64,000 nucleotides of DNA, taken from NCBI GenBank assembly GCA_905331475.1, contig CAJNYU010002662.1, positions 9,874-73,873 on the forward strand, written 5' to 3'. Positions within the stretch are counted from its first letter, which is position 1. The number at the start of each line of letters is the position of its first letter. This stretch comes from Rotaria socialis. Taxonomy: Eukaryota; Rotifera; Eurotatoria; Philodinida; Philodinidae. Below the pieces are notes generated by a model. It was not told where the DNA came from. It did no database searches and worked only from the letters and a program-made list of their open reading frames with translations. Shown here one piece after another: positions 50,658 to 63,616 of this stretch. A program made the position numbers and the translations under genes.

Positions 50658-52363
50658 TTACAGTTCATTAATTATTTCTTGTAACAGTGCTATTATATTA
50701 TCTAAACCAATTAAATAACCATCTTCATGTGAATTACGTAACCACGACTTTTCATGTGTTATATGAATACCATCTGGTAAAAATCGTGTCTTTCCAAAAT
50801 CAATCATCCATACTGATGCTTTATTTTTATCATGTACAAATAAAAGTGATGAACCTATTAACTGTGCATAAGAGAAAACAACATATAATTAAATTAAGAA
50901 AATAGAAAATTTCTAAACAGACCTCATGACTTTGAAAAAAACGTGAACGGATACATGTTGAACGTAATTCAAATAGACGTTCAAGATATTGATTCTATCA
51001 AATAATCATAATTAATTTAAAAACAAAAATCCAAAAAACTAACTTACAGCGCGTGATAATGAATTAGTAAAGAAATCCTTTAATTGCTGTTTAACATCTT
51101 CACGTTCTTTAATTCTATGAAATTGTTTTGACATCGAACCATGAGATTTCTATAGATGACAATAGGAGAAGAAAATAGTTTTCTTTAAATAAAACATAGA
51201 ATTTTATTTTTCACGATTACTTGAATAGCTTCAATACGAAAACCTAAGTTTTGACTGGAGCTTAAACTTTCTCGCCAAATCATATAACGTGTCTTGAGAA
51301 TCTTTTTCTCTTCATGTTCTTTTTCTGTTAGAGCAGCTACATCGATAGCAATCATTTTGTTATATAAATCCTAAAATATAAATAAAATACAATGTTAATT
51401 TAAATCAGAAATAAGCAATCAATCAATTTATTTTACAGTTCGTGGTTCTGGATTACATTCAGATTTATCAAGTTCTTCTTCTAAGTAAGTTCTTACACCA
51501 ATTTTACAATCCATTATAGATGGGTCATTAAATGAAGCTAATAAATCTTCCATTTCAATAAATACTAGAAAATGAAAAATATGATTATTCTTCATTTTAA
51601 TTTAATTGTTGGTGTTTTTTTCTTACATCGTCCTTCTGCATCTTTAACAATTCCATTATATTTTGGAACGAAATCTTTCAAAGAATCAGTTTGAAGTATT
51701 TCGCAACAATATTCTTCATGTTCACTTAATTCTTTCAATATATAACCATCATGAATTCCTTTTTTAAATGTTCCTTAAGATAATAAAAAGAAACAAAAAG
51801 AATAGATCATTTACGTCGAAACGAAGTGAAGCAGAGAAAAAAAGAATCCTACCACGATGACCTACTAATTGTACCCATTGATGTCGTTCTTCTTTTTTTT
51901 GTGTCGGTGTTAGAAATGTTGCAACAGCATTTGAAAAAGCTTTCCAACCTCGAGGATTCTTAATAAAACGAAATATACACATTGATATTTAAATGATTAC
52001 TCATTTCATAGTGCTTATTTTACTTTTGTTACATGTACTTCAAAATATTTTGAATCCGTTGGTGATGACGAAGACAATTGTAATTCTGTCGTATTTAATC
52101 CTTGCCAAATATCAAGTAAGGCGTTATTTATTGATTTATTGCGTTCGAGTGAAGAACAGCTAGACGATATTTGACATTGACAATATGGCCATTTAGATAA
52201 ATATTCGTTCGATGTCGACGTTATAGTTGTTGTCATGTTTAGTTGATTGCTATTATCGAAATGACTTGGGTCATGTGAGCTTTTATAAGTAACTCGGTGT
52301 TCTTGTAATAATTGTGTAGCTAGGTCACGTACAAAGTTTCGTTTATTCAAATTAGAATGTTCT
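50658..52363 (-). CDS. Inositol-1,4,5-trisphosphate 3-kinase
   Basis: IP3 3-kinases phosphorylate Ins(1,4,5)P3 to Ins(1,3,4,5)P4, ending IP3 calcium signalling. Exons separated by short GT-AG introns encode the whole catalytic domain: [32 protein letters not shown], the inositol-kinase motif [10 protein letters not shown] (PxxxDxKxG) followed by [49 protein letters not shown], then [22 protein letters not shown] and HEDGYLIGL, ending with TAA at 50658-50660. The order and spacing match ITPKA/B/C rather than IPMK or IP6K. The segment [20 protein letters not shown] just before the kinase core sits where vertebrate enzymes bind calmodulin. The N-terminus is a Ser-rich low-complexity exon opening near 52363 after a TTTTCAG acceptor; the start codon is unresolved. 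A possible upstream mini-exon with ATG near 52455 does not splice in frame as read. Confidence 0.92.
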
Positions 52364-53944
52364 GAAAATGATACTAAAAGGAGCAGAGAGCTATTTACCT
52401 CTTTTCTTGACGAAAGAGAAATACTGTATAACTGAACAAGAACGTCATTTCGCAGTCATGAAAACTATAGATATGTAATGGTAGGCGCAATCTATCGCAT
52501 TCGAATATGAAATAAAAACAGTTCCAACAGTATTGACAATGTTTTCTGATGTCAATATAATTTATTTGAAAATGAATCTAGCATGAATATCATCGTTTTC
52601 GTGTCAAAACGAATATCTGTTTTTTTTTCTATTTCATTATATGCGAAGCAAAAAGAAATATTCTATTTGTTTTGCTTATTTTTCAGCATTTTCCAACTGA
52701 CTGTTTACCGATGATTTGCCTTTGGATATACCAGAGACTTTGTGATGCTGGTAAAAAAGTTGTTTGAAGTTATTTCAATGAAAATGCGTCATGATCTTAC
52801 AAGAGAAAATGATCAAACTAAAAAGGTTTTTGAGTGAAATATATGAAAATGATCAAATACGTTCCCAACTAAGTGAAAAACACCAGACGTTCATGTATGG
52901 AAAGTTTTTGAAAAGATAAAACCTTTATCGGAAATAGTTGGTTAATTATGTCTGTTTTCTCTCAGAAAATCTATCCGAGTGCAATTATTATTCTATTCTG
53001 TGGTGCTTACGTCAATAACTAGATCGAAGCAAAAGCAATAGCGTATGTTTTCTTTTTCAGGTAAGTGTATTGCGAATCGTTAATTGATACTTGTTAAAAA
53101 TGTTCATTTTATAAAAACATATACTCAGTTATATTCACATAGTTGTATATTACATTGAGGCTATTGAATTATATATTATATTTAATGTTAATTTTTGTAT
53201 TTCTCTTCAGATTTATTTTCAAAAAAAAAACAAAATCATCATTGACTCAGTTATAAAACTTAAGTGTTAGAGAAAAAACAATTTAATCTTATAGAGTAAG
53301 CAGCTCTCACGATTTCCAAATCCCAAAAGTAGACGATAATGACTTCATGTGTGCATTTGTCTACATTCAATAACGTTATACTTCTCTGTGAACGTGACAT
53401 ATTTTCTGTTTTTGTAAAACTGTGAAGTGTTCGTGTACTCGAAAGGTAAATCCTTAAATATCTATCGACTTTGCTAATTGCTCTTACTCATATCGTATGT
53501 TTCTTTATTAAAACAAAATCATACACACGAAATCGAATATTTTTCAATACTTGATGTACGACACTATTCATATTTTTCTAATCGATTTACCCGTTTTTTC
53601 TTTCTTGAAATTTCAATGATGATTTATTCTGACTGAAACAAACTCTGAATGAAATAAATTCTAGTTGACTAGCTAATGAAAGTTGAATTAATATAATATT
53701 CAGTCATTTCTTTTATAACCGTTATTCGATTCGAATAACTTTTCTCAATAAGTAAACAACATTAATATGTGAGGATTTTATGGATAGTGTGTATTTTTTA
53801 TAAGATAATTACAGAATCAATATCATATGTATACAAAAGTTAGCATCACTCGAACATGTATGGTTGACTTATTGATGAAAAATACATTAGTAAAATCAAC
53901 AGTGATAAAAAATTTTGAATATTGATTAAATTTCACTGTAACGT
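52364..53944. other. Upstream region of the IP3 3-kinase gene
   Basis: The first exon(s) of the kinase are probably between about 52380 and 52500 but could not be fixed. The remaining roughly 1.4 kb is AT-rich with no exon or repeat recognised. Confidence 0.4.
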
Positions 53945-54457
53945 TTAAGAAATAACGCACGCTTCAGAAATTGCAGCACGACGCATAGCTTCTTCTCTTT
54001 GTCCTTGTGGACTGAAACGATAAGCAAGTTGTTGCATCGGTCGATAATAATTTTTTTGCATCCATATGCTTTTGTATGCCATGATCTTTTTAACTTGACG
54101 TGTTCGACCACCGATGACAATCGATTGAACTACTAATAATTGATTTTTCACTTGTCCAATTTCATAAAATTGATTGGAACTATTAGGACACAGTGCATTA
54201 TTTTCAAAAAAAACTTTATCTTCGAATTCATCAGGTGACAATGTTGCTGCGAGTATAAATATAAGTTTATCCTCTTCATCAGACATATTTCTCCAATTAG
54301 AATAGTTTCGATATCTTCGAATATCATTATCATCGTATTCAATTACAGTACATACGCAATCAATGTAATACATGACTTTCGCGATATCTGCATCTGGAAC
54401 AGTAACTGTCTGGCCAAACATCTTGACATCGTAGTTTGTATTTTGAAACATGGCCAT
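53945..54457 (-). CDS. Unrecognised 170-aa protein, single exon
   Basis: An intact frame starts at the ATG of MAMFQNTNYDVKMF; the frame is open a further five codons upstream, but without an ATG. It ends shortly after the helix REEAMRRAAISEACVIS. The composition is balanced and unlike random AT-rich frames: acidic stretches (EYDDNDIRRY, MSDEEDK), a hydrophobic IFILAATLS segment, and YRFSPQGQREEAMR near the C-terminus. There is no signal peptide, membrane span or known catalytic motif. I do not recognise the family. Coding status is supported by length, composition and an unbroken frame. A second open frame overlapping at 53926-54120 is a shadow. Confidence 0.7.
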   Translation of the reverse strand: MAMFQNTNYDVKMFGQTVTVPDADIAKVMYYIDCVCTVIEYDDNDIRRYRNYSNWRNMSDEEDKLIFILAATLSPDEFEDKVFFENNALCPNSSNQFYEIGQVKNQLLVVQSIVIGGRTRQVKKIMAYKSIWMQKNYYRPMQQLAYRFSPQGQREEAMRRAAISEACVIS

Positions 54458-55071
54458 TATTGTATGATACACAAGGTATTGAAAACGTTTTGTTAGATAG
54501 TTTGTTTCTGCACAGAAACATAGGTTTTCATCGGCTTATATAGATGTATTAAAAACAAATATTTCCGTTTTTACTTCCGATGAAGTGAGGCAAACGTAAA
54601 GAAAGGAAGTAAAAGAATTTTTGTCTAAACATAAAACAAGATAAAACAAATTAGTCATATTTCAACAAAAAGTACAGTAGATATAAAAATAAACATAAAG
54701 ATTCGGTGAAAAACTTTCAAGCATGTTCGTTTGTAACAGAATAATGCTTTTAGTCATGTTTTACTTGGCAAATAAGATTTTCAACAGATGTGAAAGTGAA
54801 AAAATTCAAGATGTTTTTATCTGACTACTTGTTTGATCCAAAATCAGATAGTTTTTGAAAGTTCAAGTAGAATAAGGAAAAAGGAAAAAATATGTATAAT
54901 GAAACAAACATATTCCCTAAATATAAACCTGTTCTTTTATGTTATCAATAATTTTGATTGACTAGGCATGTAGCTACTTGTATTTATTCGTTTTGGTAAC
55001 TTTTGTCTTGCTTACTTATCGATAAATAATTAATTCAACTCACAAGCGTCTATTTTCTGATAAAAATAAAT
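54458..55071. other. Intergenic region
   Basis: AT-rich sequence upstream of the 170-aa gene, which should include its promoter. Nothing else was recognised. Confidence 0.45.
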
Positions 55072-56002
55072 AATACTTAGGTCTGGCCAAAAGTTCTGCA
55101 ATTTAAAAAAAGAGAAAGGAAAAGAGAAAGAGAAAATTCGAGTTATATTTTATTAAATGTTGATGATAGTTGCCATGATTATATATATATATCAATTTGA
55201 ATCCTTTCTAGCAATTTGTTAAAAGTGTTTTTGAACTCTTTTTCGAAAAAAAATTTAGGGACCTTGGTACCAGATGAACTTATCATATTTCATTGTTTTT
55301 TAAGTTTTTTAAAATTTTGTTCGATCATGGTAGCTGCGTTCTAGCATTACTTGTGATGGGATATGGATTTATTTTCGATAGGTTAGTCATAAGTCATCTG
55401 ATGCTAGCTGGCTTATTGAAGATGAATCGTCAAAGACTATTGTCCATGAAGACAGATTTTAACCAAAACCTTGTTTAGTATATTTTTTAAATCAAATAGT
55501 CCTCAGTGTAGATAAAGGCAAGAATGTACGTCACAAATATTATATTGAAAATTTCCCGAAGCCATTTGCTAATGAAATATGAAAACAAGCAGCGATATCA
55601 GGACCAAAATGTACAAAATTGCTTGACGATCACCGTTGCCTCCATACTTATCCAATGTTATTAATTAGATGACAGAAGAAGACATCAATATAGTGTCATA
55701 TCCATTATATTCGCCAGGCCTGATACTATGCCATTTTTGGCTAATCAATTCTATTCAACGCAGTTTAACTAATTAAATAAATGAAATATGATTAGTTCAT
55801 CTGGTATCAAAGGCACCTAAAAGTTTTTTAGAAAACGAGTCCAAAAGAACTTTTAACAAATTGTTCGAAATAATTCAACTTGATATATATATATATATAA
55901 TCATGGCAACTATCATCAACATTTAATAAAATAAAACTCGAAATTCCTCTCTTTCTTTAATTGTTTTTTAAATTGTAGAACTTTTGGTAAGACCTAAGTA
56001 TT
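55072..56002. mobile_element. Decayed Tc1/mariner-like transposon with long terminal inverted repeats
   Basis: The ends read AATACTTAGGTCTGGCCAAA (55072 onward) and its inverted counterpart ending CTAAGTATT at 56002. The inverted similarity continues inward for about 225 bp on each side, to about 55300 and about 55775, through a shared TTGATGATAGTTGCCATGAT and (TA)n segment and a shared TACCAGATGAACT. The interior of about 480 bp carries a broken transposase. The clearest segment is SYPLYSPGLILCHFWL (55696 onward), which resembles the mariner catalytic PPYSPDLAPxDFWLF with the aspartates lost. Many stops and frameshifts are present, so the copy is inactive. A TA target duplication is possible but hidden in AT-rich flanks. 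Confidence 0.82.
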
Positions 56003-59000
56003 TGTTAAAATTATTCAGCATAGAGAAAAAAAGCACTCTTTCTGACAAATCCTATTAAAGATTTCATACGTCAAAGCTAATTAAATCAATATCATTAACT
56101 GATTGTCTATGTCTGCCTTATCTTAATGAAAGAGGACAAGAGATAATCATATGGTATTTTTCATTTTCAAGATTGACAAGAAAATAATGAGATACAACCA
56201 TTTGATAAGTTCAAAGATTCTCTGTCTATGAACATATGCATAGTCTTTCTTAGCTGTTTTTGACACATAGAATTAATCATATTTATAACGTCAAGTAAAT
56301 TTACACGGACACTAACTTTTCTTGACAGTATATATATATATATTTTAATCTTGATAACACATTTTTCTGACATTTTTTTTTCAGATAATTTTTATTTTGT
56401 TTCTTTGAATTTATTGCAGATTTTATAGTGACATATTCATTAAATTATTGTATAATTACATTCATATTTTATGGAAGAGTTTTTCAACATTATTTTCTAT
56501 AGGTTTTATTCGATTATTTTGATTTAATAATAGAAGTATGACTATTTTATCTTTATTTATACACTAGAAGTAAATTCTTTTTCTTATTAAACGAATACTT
56601 GAACTTTTTCAAATATGAAATACAAAAATAGACATGAACATATTATTATTTTTTACATACTTTCTTTTCAAAAGTTTCATCTTCGATTTTCAACTTGTTG
56701 ACTTGATTAAGTTTTAAGCAAGATAAATAATGCATAGACATCTTTTATAGTTTTATTGATTGAAATGTCATTATTTCAGATTGAAATAATGAAAAATGAA
56801 TACTCACAAAGAGATTTTTTTTATTGGAATATACTTAATTCGTTTTTTTTTTATAAAAAGAAACTTAAAAGGTAACTATCTCTTTCTTGTTATGACTATT
56901 TTATTTATTACAATAAATAGAGAAGAACAGGCATTGAAAAGAGACTATATTTTTTTATAATATCACGTTTAATCTATGCGTCATTCTATATTATTATTAT
57001 GATTATTTTTATTATTAAGTCTATAATCAGATTATTAATGTAGAATTAGTTCGCGTCAAATTTTTAAATCTATCCCAATTAAGCCCTGCTAAACGATTGA
57101 TCGTATACCGAAATTAATCTGATAACTTCAACAATCTATGTAAGAAAAATTATCGCAATTGTACATGAAAGAGTTACTAGCATTTGACACGCGATAAGTA
57201 AATATAACATGTAACACTTGTATAGGAAACGTTATTCTATCCAAACGCTAATGCAAATGTATATATAAATTATATGCCAGTACTCTATATGGTGGAACGC
57301 CTATTTGTTTATTCTTTTCGTTGTATCAAACTATTGGTATTCTAAAAATAGTTGAGTACAGACAATAATTATGAGCATCTATAACACGATTGTATATTAA
57401 AAAAAAGCATTCCACAAATATCTCTAATAGAATAGACAGATAGACAATTTACAGCAAAGATATTTATGGAAATATTTCTAAAGTTCTATGATAGAGCATA
57501 AATCAAACTACCATATTCACTGTCTCTTTTTGAATGAACTTACTTGAATAATAATGCAAAGATTATTTTTTAAGCAAGTACTTAGTTCGATATAAATATA
57601 CGATTCCTATGGGAATACCTTTATCTATACATATTTATGTTGATAAAACTATACATCAAAATCCACTGAAGTGTCGTTGAGATTCTTAGTAATAAGAGTA
57701 AGATAAAATAATAGCTTGCATCTGATTAAATCTTCACTCGACACTTTTTCCGTTCTTCAACGCAACAAACAATTACTGAGAGAAACAAGAAGCACATTCT
57801 CAACTTCATTCCATCGAATGCCACCATCAAATTGATTTTAGGCAAAAAAGAAGCTTCCGGTACTATTAATGTGCAGACGAGCATCGATATGGAAATGTTT
57901 TCTTTCTTATCCCTCATCGAATGAAGAGAGAACACAAGACAGACACCCGAACGTTGTTTTTTATCATCTGCAAGATGCACTAAAAGACAATGATTGTTAT
58001 TAAGTGCTTCGGCTTATCCATAAATTTGTTTTCTTATATATCCAAAAATAGGATCAACTATCATTTTATCGGTGAACAGAAATAATTACATCTTTATCAA
58101 GAAGAGCAGAATGTCTATTGCGAGTGTTTATTATTTATTGATTGTCCAACTTGTCTATAAATTTCACTAGTAGTCTGTAAAAAAAAAGAAAAAAAATGGC
58201 AACAAGATTTATATTATAGTTTCTTGTTGTTTCATACAAATATTGCTTGAAACTTCTCAAGAGAATACTGGTATATTTTCTTTGTTTCGTCTGCTTCGTA
58301 TTGGGCATTCTAGGGATCACTTAAACGAGAAATAAGAGATAGAACTGAATACATTATATAAGTAAGTACATATGATTCAATTATAGAATTTGAAAAGAAA
58401 CAAAATCAATCGTCTCGGTCCTATTTTGGTAAATGTTCCAAGTATGAAACTATAAATAATCGTTTGTTATCCTAAAACAATAACACTTGAAAATTTATTC
58501 AACATGGACATATTTCTTATTATTTTGCTTTAGTATGTTGAGTAATGCCAAGAACATAACAGCGACAAGAAAATTCTTTTTTGGCTAATCTAATATGAGA
58601 TTTTTCATCGTGATTGTAACTCCAAGACAGTAAATGCAATGGCAAATAATGAAACGAAATTCATTTGCATAAACGCATTTACATTATGTAGATGGAAATG
58701 TTTTTAGTAATGTTATGAATTTTTAAAAAGATCGTTAAGTCTCATGAGATTTGTTAACATTATCCTCGCAACATAATAAGTGTACCTATTCAAGATCTGA
58801 CTTTGTTTATGTAATAATCAATGTTGAATTTGCTACTTCATACATAATTTGCACATGAAGATTTACTACATATATATATATACTCAGATAGATAATATAG
58901 AATACTTGAAATAAATTAGAAATAAGAGCAGTTTTTGTGTGTTCTTTCCAGTCGTCGAGACCTATAATCAGATATGTCAGTATTCGAACGATGAAGATAG

Positions 59001-62000
59001 AGTTTTTTAGTTTTTGCTCGAGGCATGAAATATCAAGATATAAATATCTACATCCATCAGTAGAAAAAAAATTTACAGTATTATATTCTCTATAGATTTT
59101 TCTCTCATATGAAAACGATGAACATCAGAAAAAAGATCACTAAAATACGGGTAGATCGATCCATCGTTCTTTGTTATTATCTGCATTGTATTTTAAAAAA
59201 ATAATTCTAGTGCGAGCAATATTAACATGTTTATCCAGACACATAGAGAAAGAACTTCTATTTACTATTATAACTAGACATTTCTTTGTACTCTTCAAAT
59301 GACAATCTTTATCATTTTTTTTGTTTTTGCTCATTGTAACAACCATATAGAAAGGAAAATAAACTAGTGGTAAGCAAGAACAGAATAAACGAAGAGAATG
59401 ATTTTGGAAATTGCTTCTTTTCTATCATAATTCATTCTCATTTTAGTCTATTTCTTTCTTTTGTATATAGAGTTCATTATTACGTTTGATGATATTGATG
59501 ATCGGGTGAATTCTGTTTTCTTGCTTGAGACAAAAAAACAAATAGAAAGAAAAATGAAGAAGAAAGAAAATAAAATGATACTTTATTCATAGTTGCTCTC
59601 CGGATTAGTGCAAAAAAATAATAATAACAGATAAAACGCATGTTGTGCCTTTAAGCTTCTTTTCAAGTAAGACAACGTCATTGATAGACTTACGAGAACA
59701 ACACAAGAAAAAGTGCCTTTCTTGTCAATGTGAAGCGCTTGTATACGTGGTAAAATCTCTCTCTCTTAAATTATCCTCTTCATACACTTTGTGTAATACC
59801 ATTATGGGTAATTGATTTCAAGGAAATCAAAGGGAAACAGAAAAAAAGAAGCAGAAGAACAAGAAGCAATATGAATATGAAGTGGACCGTGGCTGTGTCT
59901 TTGTCACAACTGTAGAACGAAGAAAGACAAAAAACAGGTAAGGAGAAATTTCCTTCCGTCTTCTTCCGGTCGCTCTTCTTTAATAAAGAAAAATCGACTA
60001 AAAATGTAATGCGAAGTCAAGCATAATCAATCCATAGACCATTGAAGCCTTTAGTTTTTAATGAACAATTGTTTCTCCGAGAAAAAATTTTCATATTTAA
60101 TGACTACTGACTTTCATTATAACGCTCTCTCTCTCACATCTAAATAAATAATCTTCCGCTTTTTTGCAGTTATTCAAAGCTAATATTTTCTTTTTATCAG
60201 TTGATTGAAGTCGAGATGATTGGAATATATTTTTGATACAGAGTATATCTAAAACTTAATGATAATTATGCTTCTTATACATATGGGTGTTGCATGACCT
60301 ATCACTATTGTTTTATCTCTAATAACCATATCTAGGATCTTATCTCTAGATTAAAGACAACAATAATTTTTCCTGTTCTAGTTGCGATAAACTAGAACAC
60401 TGTAGGTGGATTTTATTTTATCAATATTTTCACAATATAGAAGAGAAAAACTATTATCTAACCTAATTAACACGTAGTTGGTTGTTGTTTTTCTTGAATT
60501 GTTATTATTTTATCTAATCATCTAAAATTATGATTTGTCATCTTGAGTACATCTCAAATTATTCTTTTGGAACCAATATGAAAAATGAAAACCTATAAAA
60601 AAAAGCAAAGAGTATATAGTTAGATCATTGTTTTTCTTATACCACGCAATCATCCGGGTAATTATGTATCATTTATGCTTCATTGTAAAAGTATCTTTTT
60701 CTTTATTGCTTATTTTAATTATTTATTTTTAGAACTAATTTTTTTTGTAGAAAATCAAAGTAGGAAACAATTTATTGTGTGCGCTTTTTCTATGCATCTC
60801 TTTTTCTGTCCTTCCATTCTTGCTGGCTTCAGAGTTCGAGACGACACAGAAAATAGAATAGGCATACAGACAAGTAAATAATCTCGATCCAAGTGTATTT
60901 CATTTCCCATAAAGGGTGCAAAATAAGTTTTGGTTCCCTTAAGCAATATTCTTTTCTTACATGTTTCTATGCCGGCATTTGATGATATTCACAAGAAATA
61001 GATTTATTATCTAGGGTTTATTAATTGCTAGAATTTCAGTGTTCTATGTTTGTTTTCTATAAGAATACAAGTAATGATGATATCATTTTTTTTTAAACTT
61101 ACAGTGATTTCTTTGAACTATTGAAGTTAGTAAACTAAACAACTATTCGATTGGTCTTTCGATACGAATAGATCTTTTCTTGACTTATCAGTTTTGAATT
61201 TTTCCTGATATTTTTGTATGCCATTGTAAATTATATATAAAGCAAAATAAATTTCATAATGACTGATGAGTTACTTGATAATAGCTATTTTTTGGAATCA
61301 AGCTACAATTCTTTCCTTTTAATTAGATAAATCCAATGTATTGAAACTTTTCAATGTTACTAATTAGATCAAATAATCTGAGAATTCGTAACATATTATA
61401 TTCTTTACAAAATAGGGAAATACTTCGAACAATTATGATAACTGATAGATCCAGATGAGACGAAGATATATAAAGAGCGATGTACGATTTATTATGATGA
61501 TTGCTTTTTTGTTGCAAACCGTATCATTTATCAAAATTCACTCAAGCAAATAGTCTTTTTCACACTTTTGCGCTAATGATAAATACTTATGAAAGTCATG
61601 AAGAATAGTTTTTTTTTATTTAAAGTTTAGCTCTTTTTCTTCTTCTATGACAATTATAATGCATAGAAATTGGAAATTTAGGAGTGGACCGAGAATTCTA
61701 GTGCGTGTACTCTGAAAATCAACTACCATTAGTGTATAAACATATGAGACGATGATTTTGCTCGAGGAAATAAGAAACTATTCTATATAGACCATATTTA
61801 CTTTTTATTCGGATTCATTAAACTAAATCAAATTTGTTACTTTATGCAAAACAGGTAATTGAATAGCTAGCATTATATTTCATGGAAATAATACACAAAA
61901 TATTATGATAGTCAGTTGTCGAATAGATTACTTTGTTGGTATGAATATTCAGTTGACGTGCTTTTATTTTCAAACAGATAGATCTATCTATGTCTACCTT

Positions 62001-63616
62001 CATGTAAACGAAAATATTTATATCAATAAAATAAGCATAGAGATCTATCAATAAGATTAAATCTGTTGTTCTTAGATTGTACAGAAATGTTTCGTATCAA
62101 ACTTTGTCGAAGTCAATTGTTTTATTTTCGTTGAAGTGCATATAAGTCTCATTGTTTTATTCTTTTTGCTTTCAGAAAATGTTTTAAGCTAGCTCATTTT
62201 ATCGCTCCAGTCATTCTTATTCCCAAGGCGTTCAATTCTGTTGTGTTGGTCGTATTCTCGCATTCACTCTCCCTGATCGACGTCACTCGCTTCAATTATA
62301 AGTCTTTATTCACTTTATAGACGCATACAACAAGGTTAAATAGGTTTTGATCATCGCACACAAGTGATTTGCATGAAGCTTCTGTGATGTTAGACCTAAA
62401 TGCTTATGATTGAAGAGAGCGAGGCACAGACAGAGACAGAGAGAGAGGGAGGGAGGGAGGGAGGGAGAGAGAAAGAAGGAAAATAAGTTTTTTTTAATGA
62501 AGAGAATAAGAATTAGCAGTTAACAAACACAAAATGTATGAGATTAGGCATGCTTTCGAACTACGAAGAACATCCTAATGAGAGCGCACAACACAGTGAA
62601 ATCTTTATCAGTTGTCAGAACGTTTGATAGGTGTAAATAAAATAGAAGAGAAAAGGTTCTCAAGTTGAGTTGTTTTTTATTATGCCCATCGTTGTCTAAG
62701 ATGTCATCATCAGCCAACACATATAACATGTCTGGCTGATAGATAGTTGCTAAAAACCATTCATCGAATAGTTTCGTCACTTATTTATACGCATCGTGGG
62801 TAACAATAAAAATATTACACTATTTCAGTTACAGTTCTCCGCCCTCATACTATCGGAATGTAGTCCTTAACAGTCTGTCGAAACATTTCTATCGCTTATA
62901 ATGATTACTAGGTTATTATCTTTTCCCCCCTACAATCACTTCTCGATTAAATGTTCTTACTGATTATGATAAAAAAAAAACTATATTTTAATAGATTTTA
63001 TTTATCGTTCTTTTCATAGCTTATCGATTGTTTTCCATTGAAAGCTGTCAATGAAGCATGTGCGAGTGAATGCTGACACATTACTCAAAAAAGGCTCTAG
63101 ATCGAAATTAAATTATGCCGAAACGAGTAAGACGATTTCGACAGCAATTAAGATTTTAAAAAGAATAGATTGTTTTTCGATGAAGTGACGTTCCTCTCAA
63201 CTAATTCAATCGAGCTATTTTGCCTAAAATATTATTTTTATCAATCCTTAACTTTTTTTCTTCTTAAATGAACACAACGATTTTCTTTAGATAGATTATT
63301 AATATAGTTAGATAAAATATGTCACTTCATATGTTTATAACTTGTAGCAAGAAGAAAAATGCTTTTTACATAGTCCGATCTATTTCATTCTTATTCTTTG
63401 AAAATATGTCTTTTGTTCCACGAGAAAAAATATTTATAGAAATTTTGCTTAATACTAAATAATAAAATCTTAATTTTCAAAAGAGTCGCTTGAGCATTTT
63501 TTTCTTCAACATTTCTGTTTCTTAAAAGAAATTTTTATTTTTAGATGTCTGTAAGAAAAAGACAAAAAATAATTTCATCATGTTTATTAATTTAAATCAT
63601 ATTTTTTCGTACATAT
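56003..63616. other. Long gene-poor region upstream of the GPCR
   Basis: About 7.6 kb of AT-rich sequence. Open frames are short (up to 84 codons), lack family features and mostly sit in low-complexity sequence. No tRNA-like or rRNA sequence was recognised by eye. It contains small CT- and GA-rich tracts and probably the regulatory region, and perhaps non-coding 5' exons, of the GPCR gene at its right end. Confidence 0.45.
62430..62477. repeat. GA-rich microsatellite (GACA/GAGA/GGGA)n
   Basis: A purine-rich run of AGAGACAGAGAGAGAGGGAGG followed by GGAGGGAGGGAGAGAGAAAG-type units, strand-asymmetric. Confidence 0.8.

Noticed and set aside
57726..57980. 84-codon minus-strand frame with a hydrophobic segment
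   Set aside because: No signal-peptide architecture at its start, no homology recognised, and no exon neighbours; treated as chance.
62544..62780. 78-codon minus-strand frame
   Set aside because: Moderately protein-like (contains YVLADDDILDNDGHNK) but isolated, without splice partners or known motif; not enough to call a gene.
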